Part shown: in pieces, positions 27,419 through 34,543 of the stretch
How the letters are laid out: every line of letters begins with the position of its first letter
How positions within the stretch are numbered: position 1 is the first letter of the stretch
DNA from: an uncultured Christensenella sp.
GTDB taxonomy: Bacteria > Bacillota > Clostridia > Christensenellales > Pumilibacteraceae
NCBI GenBank assembly: GCA_910579205.1
Contig: CAJTTD010000003.1
Span: forward strand, 146,992 to 210,991
DNA length: 64,000 bases
Direction: 5' to 3'
Position numbers and translations under genes: made by a program
The notes under the pieces: generated by a model
Databases searched by the model: none
Told to the model about the DNA's origin: nothing
The model's input: the letters and a program-made list of their open reading frames with translations, nothing else

Positions 27419-27566
27419 GCTACTGTGGCTCAGTTGGACCGGCTGATTCGTAATACTCGCTCCGCTCGTGCTTCGTAGCAGCAGGTTCGTCGCTTTCGCG
27501 ACTTCGGTCCTTTGGACCGCGGCGGTTCTTCTCACCGCCGACGCAAACTTATCGTCTATACATTTT
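27419..27566 (+). repeat. degenerate tRNA-Thr-like repeat, copy 1 (148 bases)
   Basis: It begins with the first 19 bases of the tRNA-Thr gene (GCTACTGTGGCTCAGTTGG), keeps the anticodon arm start CTGATTCGTAAT, then diverges. The rest contains small perfect hairpins, e.g. GTCGC-TTTC-GCGAC, GGTCC-TTT-GGACC and GGCGGT-ACCGCC. The 3' acceptor strand is missing, so it cannot fold as a tRNA. Confidence 0.8.
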
Positions 27567-27713
27567 GCTACTGTGGCTCAGTTGGACCGGCTGATTCGTA
27601 ATACTCGCTCCGCTCGTGCTTCGTAGCAGCAGGTTCGTCGCTTTCGCGACTTCGGTCCTTTGGACCGCGGCGGTTCTTCTCCCGCCGACGCAAACTTATC
27701 ATCTATACATTTT
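27567..27713 (+). repeat. degenerate tRNA-Thr-like repeat, copy 2 (147 bases)
   Basis: Nearly identical to copy 1; the differences seen are one base lost plus a change near TTCTCMCCGCC, and one base in the tail (ATCGTCTA against ATCATCTA). It directly abuts the intact tRNA gene, so the three units are in tandem with a period of 147-148 bases. Confidence 0.8.
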
Positions 27714-27789
27714 GCTACTGTGGCTCAGTTGGTAGAGCAGCTGATTCGTAATCAGCAGGTCGGCGGTTCGAGTCCGCCCAGTAGCTCCA
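27714..27789 (+). tRNA. tRNA-Thr(CGT)
   Basis: 76 bases including the encoded CCA. The acceptor stem GCTACTG pairs with CAGTAGC. The anticodon stem GCTGA/TCAGC holds the loop TTCGTAA, so the anticodon is CGT (reads ACG). The T arm is GGCGG-TTCGAGT-CCGCC. The discriminator base is T. Confidence 0.96.
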
Positions 27790-27834
27790 AACCCCACCGC
27801 GAGGCGGGGTTTTGTGTTTGGGGCTACTGGGCGG
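27774..27834. repeat. inverted copy of the tRNA-Thr 3' end around its terminator
   Basis: The last bases of the tRNA plus CCAAAC (27774-27792) recur as a reverse complement at 27816-27834. The 19-base arms pair except for one G-T wobble, with the terminator hairpin nested between them. Confidence 0.85.
27791..27814 (+). terminator. terminator of tRNA-Thr
   Basis: ACCCCACC-GCGA-GGCGGGGT stem with one A-C mismatch, followed by TTTTG. Confidence 0.75.
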
Positions 27835-27841
27835 CTCACCG

Positions 27842-27893
27842 TGCGCGGAGAAGAAAAGATATTGTAGAAAGTTAAGTCATTCCCCGCGCACGG
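27842..27893. repeat. inverted repeat CCGTGCGCGG / CCGCGCACGG
   Basis: Ten- to eleven-base perfect arms about 30 bases apart in the non-coding stretch downstream of tRNA-Thr. No gene is visible between 27835 and 28187; this repeat and the tRNA fragment at 28010 are all it holds. Confidence 0.55.
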
Positions 27894-28009
27894 TACGCTA
27901 ACCGCTTGCGCCGACCGATACGGAAATAGCTATAAATACCTATTACCGAATAAAATAATTAAGAAGATAATGCGTATCGCAAAGGTCGCCCGCGAGTTCC
28001 GCGGGCATT

Positions 28010-28053
28010 CCGCCCAGTAGCTCCAAACCCCACCGCAAGGCGGGGTTTTGCTA
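28010..28053 (+). repeat. direct copy of the tRNA-Thr 3' end and terminator
   Basis: CCGCCCAGTAGCTCC and the following ACCCCACCGC-AGGCGGGGTTTTG repeat the end of the tRNA gene and its terminator with one base changed. Upstream of it the T-arm region is replaced by a hairpin (CCCGCG...CGCGGG). No 5' half of a tRNA is present. Confidence 0.8.
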
Positions 28054-28186
28054 TTGCGGCGATGTATACGATACGGCTGTAGCGTTTGCATTTCCGCGCT
28101 CGACAAAACTTTCGCTTGATATCCTACTGTACGGTTTTAATATAAAACATGTATAAACGCCCGTCGATGTGTCCATAATCGACGGC

Positions 28187-28753
28187 ATGGTTACTTATTG
28201 TATCGGATCGGCGCGACAGAAGCGCGACTATTTTGCGGACGCGAGCGGCATTGTTTTGCTCGACAACGTGGAGGTGCTGTTTTGCGCGAGCGAAAACGGC
28301 AGAAACTATTTCGCATACGGCGATGTGCCGTTTGCGGCATTCACCGTTGAGGAATACTTAAAGTACCGCCGCGCGCTGTGCGGCAGCGACATTTCGTCCG
28401 ACAAGCTGAAAGAGCTGGGCATTTCGCTCGATAAGCGTTTGAAAAAGCTGTCGCCCGTACAAATGCGCACCGTAATGTTTCTCGAAAAAACGGCGGGCGT
28501 AACAGCAAAAACGCTCGTCGTCAATCTCGACGGCGCTAAATACACCAAGCGCGAAAACGCGCGGCTATATCGGCTGCTCGAGTGCGTTTCCGACGCCTAT
28601 GTATGCGTAACCGACGAGCGCTTTGTAAAGCACGCCGCGCCGTCCGCCAAAACGCTGTCGTTCGGAAAAAAGCCCGACCGCATACGCCCTGCCTTTTACA
28701 CCGCGCGCCGCCTCGCCAAACGCATAGGCGCAAAGCGCGTCGCGGTAATGTGA
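28187..28753 (+). CDS. hypothetical protein, faintly ABC-ATPase-like without Walker A
   Basis: 188 residues from the ATG at 28187 (an in-frame ATG at 28169 adds six). I do not recognise a family with known function. The middle has KLSPVQMRTVMFLEK at the place of an ABC signature, followed 15-20 residues later by TLVVNLDGAKYTKRE at the place of Walker B. There is no P-loop in the N-terminal half, so it cannot be a working ABC ATPase; it may be a degenerate relative or a coincidence. The C-terminus is very basic. It converges on the MIT/AAA operon, sharing a terminator with it. Confidence 0.6.
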   Translation: MVTYCIGSARQKRDYFADASGIVLLDNVEVLFCASENGRNYFAYGDVPFAAFTVEEYLKYRRALCGSDISSDKLKELGISLDKRLKKLSPVQMRTVMFLEKTAGVTAKTLVVNLDGAKYTKRENARLYRLLECVSDAYVCVTDERFVKHAAPSAKTLSFGKKPDRIRPAFYTARRLAKRIGAKRVAVM

Positions 28754-28754
28754 T

Positions 28755-28796
28755 AAAAAAACAGCCGTGCGAAAATATATCTTGCCGCGGCTGTTT
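28755..28796 (-). terminator. bidirectional terminator at the end of the MIT/AAA operon
   Basis: AAACAGCCG pairs with CGGCTGTTT around a loose loop, with a T-run of seven on the minus strand and TTTATT on the plus strand. Confidence 0.7.
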
Positions 28797-28852
28797 ATTA
28801 TATATATTATCGTTGCGTTCGCGCTCGGCAAACACCGACGCAGACTATACTG

Positions 28853-31138
28853 TCAAACTTCCGCGTTATCGGCGGGAACTATGTACAAGCCCGTTCCGTT
28901 GCGATCGACGTTTTTGAGCGCGCGGTTATTAAAGAGTATTGCGTACACGTCGGCTATGTCCGCGCCGTCATGTTGCACCGCGTACTCGTCGAAATCACGC
29001 GCGGTAAAAGCGCCGTCGCCCGTTGCCGCGCCGCGCGTTTCTATCGTCTGCACAATGAATTTTTCGAGCTGACGGTCGATAGGTCGCGCTTTGAGCATTT
29101 CCGCAGATACATACTTATTCCCTATCTTGGTTATCTCGGCATAGCCGTAACCCTTTTGCGCGCAGTAAGCTTTGAGTGCGTCGTACTTGTCGATGTTCAA
29201 GTGGTACGTCGCGGTCTCGGGGTTTTTCATTTCTATAACGGCTATGCGACCCTTTCTGTCCTTAATGAAAAAGTCGGGGAAATACCGTCTGTCCGCTTGG
29301 GCTTGCGACGTGTATTCCAGCTCGAGCGCTTGCGCTTTCATGTCCGCAAGGTATCCCGCCGTAGCCATGTACGAAGCGAATCGGCTTTCCAAGAACGAAT
29401 CGCAGCAAAGCTTTCGAGTAAAGCCGCCGAAGTCTATATCGAGCATGCAGAAATGCTTGGGTTCGGCTTCGTAGTCCTTTACAATATCGGGAAACAACGT
29501 GTCGAGCGGCTGGGAAAACGCGGGTGCGTTTTGCGGATACACTATCAAGTCGTCTATCGTTTCACACTTTTTTTCATCGCGCACGCGGCACGCTATAACG
29601 CTTCTCGGCTCGTAATCGGACTGTTGCGCGTCCGTTAAACTATCGTCGAATGCGTCGGGGAATACTATTCCGCTGCCGATGGCCGTGTCGTCTCCGCTGT
29701 CGGCGTTTGCCGCATTTACTTCACCGCTACGCTCTTTTGTTTTGTCCGTATCGGGCGGAACAAGTCCCAACGCGGTATACGCGAGCGGCATTGCCACGCG
29801 ACCGTCGCGCTCTATCTTGAGCATGCCGCGCTTTATAAGATACGTCTCGTACTTTTTGGAAATGACATTAGTGCTTTCGTTCATTACGCTCGCGAGCGTA
29901 TCCAAACCGACGGGACCGCCGCCGAACCTATCTATAACGATACGCAAAAGTTCCCTATCGCCCTTTTCCATACCGTATTCGTCGATCTCGTTCTCGTCGA
30001 AAAATTTATCAATCGTCTGCCGCGACACTTCTATGCCGAGTTTTTTTACTGCGTCGGGCGTGTCGAAGCTGCCGCTCTCTTTAATGTTGTTTTGCGCGGC
30101 GTAAGCGACCAAAGCTTTATCGGACACGCGTTTCACCGTGTTGTTGGCTATGCGCGCGTTGTTGCGGCAGCGCTTGGCTATGTACGCGGCGTTGTCCGCC
30201 GATATCTTCATGCCCAGCCGCGAAAATGATCTGCTTATTATGGACGCAACCACGTCGTCGGTGTATTCCACAAGCCGCACTTGCACCGCGCGCTGTATGA
30301 ACGGTTTGGCGAGCTTGCCCATTTCCGTCGTCGCGCCGATGAGGGTAAACGGCGGCAACTCCACCGTCTGCGTTCGCGCAAACTTGCCCTTGCCTTCCAT
30401 ATACGTTACTCTGCCGTCTTGCATAGCCGAATACAGCGCCGACTCCGCCACTACGAGCGGCAGCGTATGTATTTCGTCTATGAACACAATATCGCGCGGC
30501 TTTATCTTTTTGAGCACGGCTATCATTTCGGAAGTCGTTATCTTAGACACGTTGACTTCGGTAAAACCTACGCCCAGTTCGTTGGCGATTATCTTTGCAA
30601 AGGTGGTTTTGCCGAGACCGTGCGAACCGTAAAGAATGATGTGCGGCAGAGCCGAACCCTTTAGCCGCGCCGCGCTTATAAGATCGCGCACTGCGTTTAC
30701 CGCTTGCGGCTGACCTATGTAATCGTCCAGCCTTACGGGGCTGAGATCGTCCGCGCGCTGTCTCGGCGCGTTTTTTCCGCTGTTTACGCCGCTTGCGCTG
30801 TTTGCGCTGTTTCCGCGGTACGGCTCGAACGGTTTAGTAAACTTAGGACTATCCTCTTTTTGCTGCGGACGCTGCGATCCGCTTTCCTTGGGAGCGTCGG
30901 AGGCTTGCCACTCTTTTTTCGCGTTGATATCGGCGAGCATCGATTTAAGCTCGGCGTCGCGCTTGAGATACGTCTCGCGCTTTTTCCCCACGCTGTTTTT
31001 GGCGAGCAGAAGCGCGCACTCCCGCGCTTTTAGGATGTGCTTTACAGCTCCGTCGAGATCGCTCGCAAAAAGCGCCGCCGAAGCCTTTTTCACATTATCG
31101 GATAAACGTGCGTTGAGATCGTCCATGTTACTCGCCAT
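28853..31138 (-). CDS. MIT-like + RuvB-like AAA+ ATPase + PD-(D/E)XK nuclease-like fusion
   Basis: 761 residues. Residues 8-75 are a helical hairpin bundle of MIT-domain type, matching the N-terminus of the AAA+ protein two genes upstream. After a Ser/Gln/Lys linker, residues 130-345 form a RuvB-like AAA+ module: RLDDYIGQ, Walker A GSHGLGKT (171-178), Walker B IVFIDEIHTL (217-226) and sensor 1 LIGATTE. Residues 385-460 are a RuvB-type winged helix (FGGGPVGLDTLA, GRVAMPLAYTALGL). Residues about 560-690 look like a restriction-endonuclease fold: Glu584, RYFPDFFI (Asp622) and IAVIEMKN (Glu636-x-Lys638). It is not housekeeping RuvB, which is half this length. It is last in the operon. Role unknown; see findings. 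Confidence 0.85.
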   Translation of the reverse strand: MASNMDDLNARLSDNVKKASAALFASDLDGAVKHILKARECALLLAKNSVGKKRETYLKRDAELKSMLADINAKKEWQASDAPKESGSQRPQQKEDSPKFTKPFEPYRGNSANSASGVNSGKNAPRQRADDLSPVRLDDYIGQPQAVNAVRDLISAARLKGSALPHIILYGSHGLGKTTFAKIIANELGVGFTEVNVSKITTSEMIAVLKKIKPRDIVFIDEIHTLPLVVAESALYSAMQDGRVTYMEGKGKFARTQTVELPPFTLIGATTEMGKLAKPFIQRAVQVRLVEYTDDVVASIISRSFSRLGMKISADNAAYIAKRCRNNARIANNTVKRVSDKALVAYAAQNNIKESGSFDTPDAVKKLGIEVSRQTIDKFFDENEIDEYGMEKGDRELLRIVIDRFGGGPVGLDTLASVMNESTNVISKKYETYLIKRGMLKIERDGRVAMPLAYTALGLVPPDTDKTKERSGEVNAANADSGDDTAIGSGIVFPDAFDDSLTDAQQSDYEPRSVIACRVRDEKKCETIDDLIVYPQNAPAFSQPLDTLFPDIVKDYEAEPKHFCMLDIDFGGFTRKLCCDSFLESRFASYMATAGYLADMKAQALELEYTSQAQADRRYFPDFFIKDRKGRIAVIEMKNPETATYHLNIDKYDALKAYCAQKGYGYAEITKIGNKYVSAEMLKARPIDRQLEKFIVQTIETRGAATGDGAFTARDFDEYAVQHDGADIADVYAILFNNRALKNVDRNGTGLYIVPADNAEV

Positions 31139-31151
31139 CCGCGTGATCGCG

Positions 31152-31721
31152 TCAGTCGCCCAGCTGTTTTCTGAGCTTTTCGAGATCGGCGTCGATATCG
31201 CCCGTCTCGTCCGAACTGCCGCCGTAAATGAGCTTGTCTATCTCGTCGTCGGTAACGAGCGCCGACTCGTCCGAAAGCTCGCCCACATCGTCTTGCGAAT
31301 CTTCGAGAAGATCCTCCAAGCTCTCAGTCTGCTCGGAAACTTTGTCCATAGCAGTCCTAAGCTCGCGCGTGAGCTTGTTCATGTCCGCGCTCGTCGTGTC
31401 CGCAATGTCCTTGCTTATGATGTGTATTGCGTTCAAGAACTCGTTGGTCATTGCGCTCATGTCTTTCATCTGCGACATTATCTGCGCGTTCAACAGCATT
31501 TTGTACGTGCGCTTGCGCTCGCTTATCGTCATTTTGAGCGCCTCTTTGGCAAGCTTGAGCTGATCGGGCAAGCCCTCGCGCTCTGCGACTTGCGCCGCAT
31601 TGATGTACACTTTTTCTTGGTCTTTAAGCTTGCGTATGCGCTTTTCCAGCTCTTTCATCGAGCGGCGCACAGCCATCTTGCGCTCTTGTTCTTTTTCCGC
31701 TTTGCTTTTGAAAATTCCCAT
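31152..31721 (-). CDS. Snf7/ESCRT-III-like helical protein with MIM-like tail
   Basis: 189 residues, nearly all alpha-helical. The basic N-terminal hairpin (MGIFKSKAEKEQERKMAVRR, then MKELEKRIRKLKDQEKVYIN) is followed by long amphipathic helices (ERKRTYKMLLNAQIMSQMKD), an acidic linker (EDSQDDVGELSDESALVTDD) and a last helix DADLEKLRKQLGD. The order, length, charge change from basic to acidic, and terminal helix are those of ESCRT-III/CHMP proteins. Their C-terminal MIM1 helix (L-x-x-R-L-x-x-L type) binds MIT domains. Two MIT-like AAA+ proteins are encoded on either side. AAGGAGC precedes the ATG. Sequence identity to any known family cannot be tested here. Confidence 0.7.
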   Translation of the reverse strand: MGIFKSKAEKEQERKMAVRRSMKELEKRIRKLKDQEKVYINAAQVAEREGLPDQLKLAKEALKMTISERKRTYKMLLNAQIMSQMKDMSAMTNEFLNAIHIISKDIADTTSADMNKLTRELRTAMDKVSEQTESLEDLLEDSQDDVGELSDESALVTDDEIDKLIYGGSSDETGDIDADLEKLRKQLGD

Positions 31722-31784
31722 GATATTGCTCCTTCCGCCCGTAGCGGCGTGTTTACCGTAATTGCCCGTCGGCGTTGCCTACGT

Positions 31785-32942
31785 CTATTTGACCGACGCG
31801 GTGTCGAGACCTATGAGATCGCTTTCCGTAATGGTCATAAGCACGTCGTTAGATATGTTCCCGCCCATTTCCGCTATGCGAAGGTCTTGATGTTCTATTA
31901 TCAGATCGAACGCGTTGCGCACAGTGCGCGCGTTGGCAAAGTCCTTTTTGCCGCCGTTCTCGGCGTAAAGTCTGTCGAAGAACGCGCGCAAATTCTTTTC
32001 CGCGCCGCCGGTCAAAACGTACTGCGAGCTTTTGCACATGTTGGCGAATATATTGAACATCTGCTCGCCGTTGTAGTTTTCGAACTCTATTTCGGTGCGG
32101 AAGCGCGACATGAGTCCCACATTGGCTTCAAAGAACTCGCGCATGTCGTCGGCGTAGCCCGCGACTATTACCACAAAATCGTCGCGATTGTCCTCGAGCG
32201 CTTTTAACAGCGTATCTATCGCTTCTTTGCCGTAGTCCTTGTCGTTGTCCTTTTTATAAAGCATGTACGCTTCGTCTATAAACAATACGCCGCCGAGCGC
32301 GCTGTCTATTACTTCTTGCGTTTTTATGGCGGTCTGACCGACGTAACCCGCTATGAGGTCGGCGCGCTTGGCTTCCACCAAATGCCCCTTGCTGAGTATG
32401 CCGAGCGCGCGGTAAATGTCCGCCATTATGCGCGCGACGGTCGTCTTGCCCGTGCCGGGATTGCCCGTAAAAATCAAGTGGTGCGTCTTTACCCGCACTT
32501 TGAGACTGCGCGATTTTCTAAGCTCGGACACCTTGGTCTCGGCGACGAGCTTTTTGACTTGCTCTTTCACCTTGCTCAAGCCCTCAAGCTCGTTGAGCTT
32601 GGCGAGCGCCTCTTCCACAGTGATGGGCGGGAGCGGCTTTTCCGGCGATCGCGGTTTTATAGGCTCTTCCGCCTTTTTGCGTTCCGTCGGCTTAGCCTTG
32701 ACCGCAGACGCCGCGCCGTCCATTTTGTTGTTGACCGATTCCAAAAGATCGGACACCGTAACGGCGTTCTTTTTATACCTCTCGCGCTCCGCGCCGCGCG
32801 ACTGTTCTGCGAGCTTTATCGCCGCGGACAGAGCCTTTTTGAGCGCGTTCTTAGCCGCCGCGAGATTGCCTTGCTCAACGTACTTTTTCGCGCTGTCGTA
32901 ACTGACTCTGTATGTGTTTTCGAGTATCTCTTTGTTATCCAT
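31785..32942 (-). CDS. MIT-like + CbxX/SpoVK-type AAA+ ATPase
   Basis: 385 residues. Residues 10-75 form an MIT-like three-helix unit (SAKKYVEQGNLAAAKNALKK, LAEQSRGAERERYKKNA). A basic Pro-rich linker follows (80-105). The AAA+ core of CbxX/CfxQ type comes next: LEGLSKVKEQVKKLV, Walker A GNPGTGKT (160-167), pore-like loop GYVGQT (199-204), Walker B VLFIDEAY (219-226), VIVAGY and the arginine-finger region SRFRTEIEF. This ATPase class includes SpoVK and the Rubisco activase CbbX, which remodel protein assemblies by threading or pulling. The domain order is that of Vps4 (MIT then AAA). No strong ribosome site is seen; it starts 13 bases after the upstream stop. Confidence 0.85.
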   Translation of the reverse strand: MDNKEILENTYRVSYDSAKKYVEQGNLAAAKNALKKALSAAIKLAEQSRGAERERYKKNAVTVSDLLESVNNKMDGAASAVKAKPTERKKAEEPIKPRSPEKPLPPITVEEALAKLNELEGLSKVKEQVKKLVAETKVSELRKSRSLKVRVKTHHLIFTGNPGTGKTTVARIMADIYRALGILSKGHLVEAKRADLIAGYVGQTAIKTQEVIDSALGGVLFIDEAYMLYKKDNDKDYGKEAIDTLLKALEDNRDDFVVIVAGYADDMREFFEANVGLMSRFRTEIEFENYNGEQMFNIFANMCKSSQYVLTGGAEKNLRAFFDRLYAENGGKKDFANARTVRNAFDLIIEHQDLRIAEMGGNISNDVLMTITESDLIGLDTASVK

Positions 32943-32954
32943 CGCTTTATTCGC

Positions 32955-33605
32955 TTAGCTTTTGAGCAGACGCTTCATGTATTCGAGATCGGCGGTGTCG
33001 CCTACGTGCGCGGGCGCGCTTTCTTCGCCGTCCGTTTTGACGGGCGAGCTTGCTATATACGCGTCTATCTCCCGCTCTATCTCGTCGTCCGAAAACGCCT
33101 CCGCTCCGTCGCCGTCGGGAAGCTCCAGCTCCATGCCGCCGAGAAATGCTTCTATGCCCGCAGTCTGTTTATCTATGTCGTTTTGCACCTTGGCAAAATC
33201 GCGCTGACTGTCGCGCATAGCCGTTCTGTCGAGCGTGAGCGCGCCGAGCGAATTCATAACTTCGCCCATCGACCGCAACAGCTCGCTCGAATTTTTAGAC
33301 AGGCTCTGCATGGTCTGCATTGCGTCGATCTGGAACAAAAACATTTCCGCTTGGCGCTTTCTCGCGCGCGCAAGCTTTATCATGGATATGTAGCTGCGGT
33401 ACACGTCGGTATACCCTTTGAGCTTTGCCGCCGCGGCTTTGGCGGTGAGATCGGCTACTATCTTGTCCGATTCGGCAACGGTTTTTTCCACCTTTTTGCG
33501 CTCGGTCTTTGCCTTGTATTTCGCGTCGAATTCGGCGTCCGCTCTCGCGGCTTCTTCCGCCTCGGCGCGCTTTTGCATTTCCAGTTCTTTCTTCTTAGAC
33601 GGCAT
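32955..33605 (-). CDS. second Snf7/ESCRT-III-like helical protein with MIM-like tail
   Basis: 216 residues starting MPSKKKELEMQKRAEAEEAA, with GGAGG 5 bases before the ATG at 33605; in-frame codons back to 33668 lie in the upstream gene. A highly charged basic N-terminal coiled coil is followed by helices (GYTDVYRSYISMIKLARARK, FLFQIDAMQTMQSLSKNSSE), an acidic stretch with FSDDEIEREIDAYI, and a terminal helix DTADLEYMKRLLKS. This repeats the layout of the 189-residue protein two genes downstream, including the last helix that could bind an MIT domain. Homology between the two is inferred from layout, not from an alignment score. Confidence 0.7.
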   Translation of the reverse strand: MPSKKKELEMQKRAEAEEAARADAEFDAKYKAKTERKKVEKTVAESDKIVADLTAKAAAAKLKGYTDVYRSYISMIKLARARKRQAEMFLFQIDAMQTMQSLSKNSSELLRSMGEVMNSLGALTLDRTAMRDSQRDFAKVQNDIDKQTAGIEAFLGGMELELPDGDGAEAFSDDEIEREIDAYIASSPVKTDGEESAPAHVGDTADLEYMKRLLKS

Positions 33606-33621
33606 CATACCCTCCGACCGC

Positions 33622-34533
33622 TTATATGTCCGCGTTGTTTTTGACGAGCTTATCAAACTCGTCGTCATCGTCGCCCGCGTCCTCGACGGACGCTTTAAAG
33701 TTCTGCGCCTTGCGCTCGTCCACTAGCGCCTCGAACACGCCGTCGTCCGCCGACGGAACGCCCAGCGCGTCGTTCAGCTCGGCTGCGAGCGCGTTTACCG
33801 CCTCGTTTTCGGCTTGCAGTCTGTCGGCTGCTTTTTCCGTTTCCGCCGCTTTCTTGGCAAGTTTTTGTACGTCGAGCTCGTAGCCCTTTACCTTTTCGGC
33901 GGTGATGGCAAGCCCCGCGACGGAGACAGCCGAATCGAGCGCCGTTTTTCTCGCGTTGAGCATGCCTATCGATCTTTCCAGCGTGCCGCGCTTTACCTTG
34001 AGCGAATTCCACTCGCTCTTGTATTTGTTCTTTTCGGCTACAGCCGACGGACCTTCGCACTTGGCAGCTTTTTGCACAAGCTCGTCCATGCGCGTGTCCA
34101 ATGCGCCGAGTTCGGCGTTGCCGTCCGCTATATCGGCGGTTATCTCCGCCAAACTGTCCTGATCTTTGAGATCGTCGTCGGATAGCCTTTTAGTGCCGTA
34201 CCGTCTGAACGCGACGGTTGCTTGCAGCAGCATGTCGGCGTGCTGGGACAGCATAGCCGAGTTTTTTGCGCCGCCCGATATCTTGGAGAGCGACAGCTCC
34301 GCTATATCGGCGTTCATCTTGTCGAGAAGGGACGATATGCGCGCGTCTATCGCTTCCATAGCGTCCGCGTCCGCGCCCTTGGGGTATTCACCCAAAAGCT
34401 CCAATGCGTTCAGCACGTAAGGCAGCTTTTTGCGCGTTTCGGACGGGATGTTTTCGTCGAACATTATCTTTTGCAGTCTGTCTTTAAACAAACGCGTGTT
34501 TTGCTTAAAAGTCTTTTCCTTGTATTTTCCCAT
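33622..34533 (-). CDS. coiled-coil protein of the MIT/AAA operon, function unknown
   Basis: 303 residues, almost wholly helical. The N-terminus is basic (MGKYKEKTFKQNTRLFKDRL), the middle has several long heptad-rich segments (SEWNSLKVKRGTLERSIGML, ELDVQKLAKKAAETEKAADR), and the C-terminus is very acidic (EDAGDDDDEFDKLVKNNADI). The basic-to-acidic polarity resembles the two ESCRT-III-like proteins, but it is longer and lacks the same clear last helix. It may be a third, diverged filament component or an adaptor. AAGGT precedes the ATG, and the SPFH-like gene ends 10 bases upstream. Confidence 0.7.
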   Translation of the reverse strand: MGKYKEKTFKQNTRLFKDRLQKIMFDENIPSETRKKLPYVLNALELLGEYPKGADADAMEAIDARISSLLDKMNADIAELSLSKISGGAKNSAMLSQHADMLLQATVAFRRYGTKRLSDDDLKDQDSLAEITADIADGNAELGALDTRMDELVQKAAKCEGPSAVAEKNKYKSEWNSLKVKRGTLERSIGMLNARKTALDSAVSVAGLAITAEKVKGYELDVQKLAKKAAETEKAADRLQAENEAVNALAAELNDALGVPSADDGVFEALVDERKAQNFKASVEDAGDDDDEFDKLVKNNADI

Positions 34534-34543
34534 GTCGTTTACC

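Noticed and set aside
27419..27789. Tandem repeats near 27.4-27.8 kb considered as a CRISPR array
   Set aside because: The units are 147-148 bases with no short spacer pattern, each begins as a tRNA-Thr copy, and there are no cas genes.
27660..27875. Open frame across tRNA-Thr
   Set aside because: It runs through the repeat unit, the tRNA and its terminator; no coding character.
28853..31138. Annotation as housekeeping Holliday-junction helicase RuvB
   Set aside because: Length, MIT-like N-terminus, linker and nuclease-like C-terminus differ; there is no ruvA or ruvC neighbour.
31785..33644. Long plus-strand frames opposite the MIT/AAA genes (e.g. 30888-32207, 32316-33644)
   Set aside because: They are antisense to AAA+ Walker motifs and coiled coils; composition rich in Arg/Leu/Phe is typical of reversed GC-rich codons.
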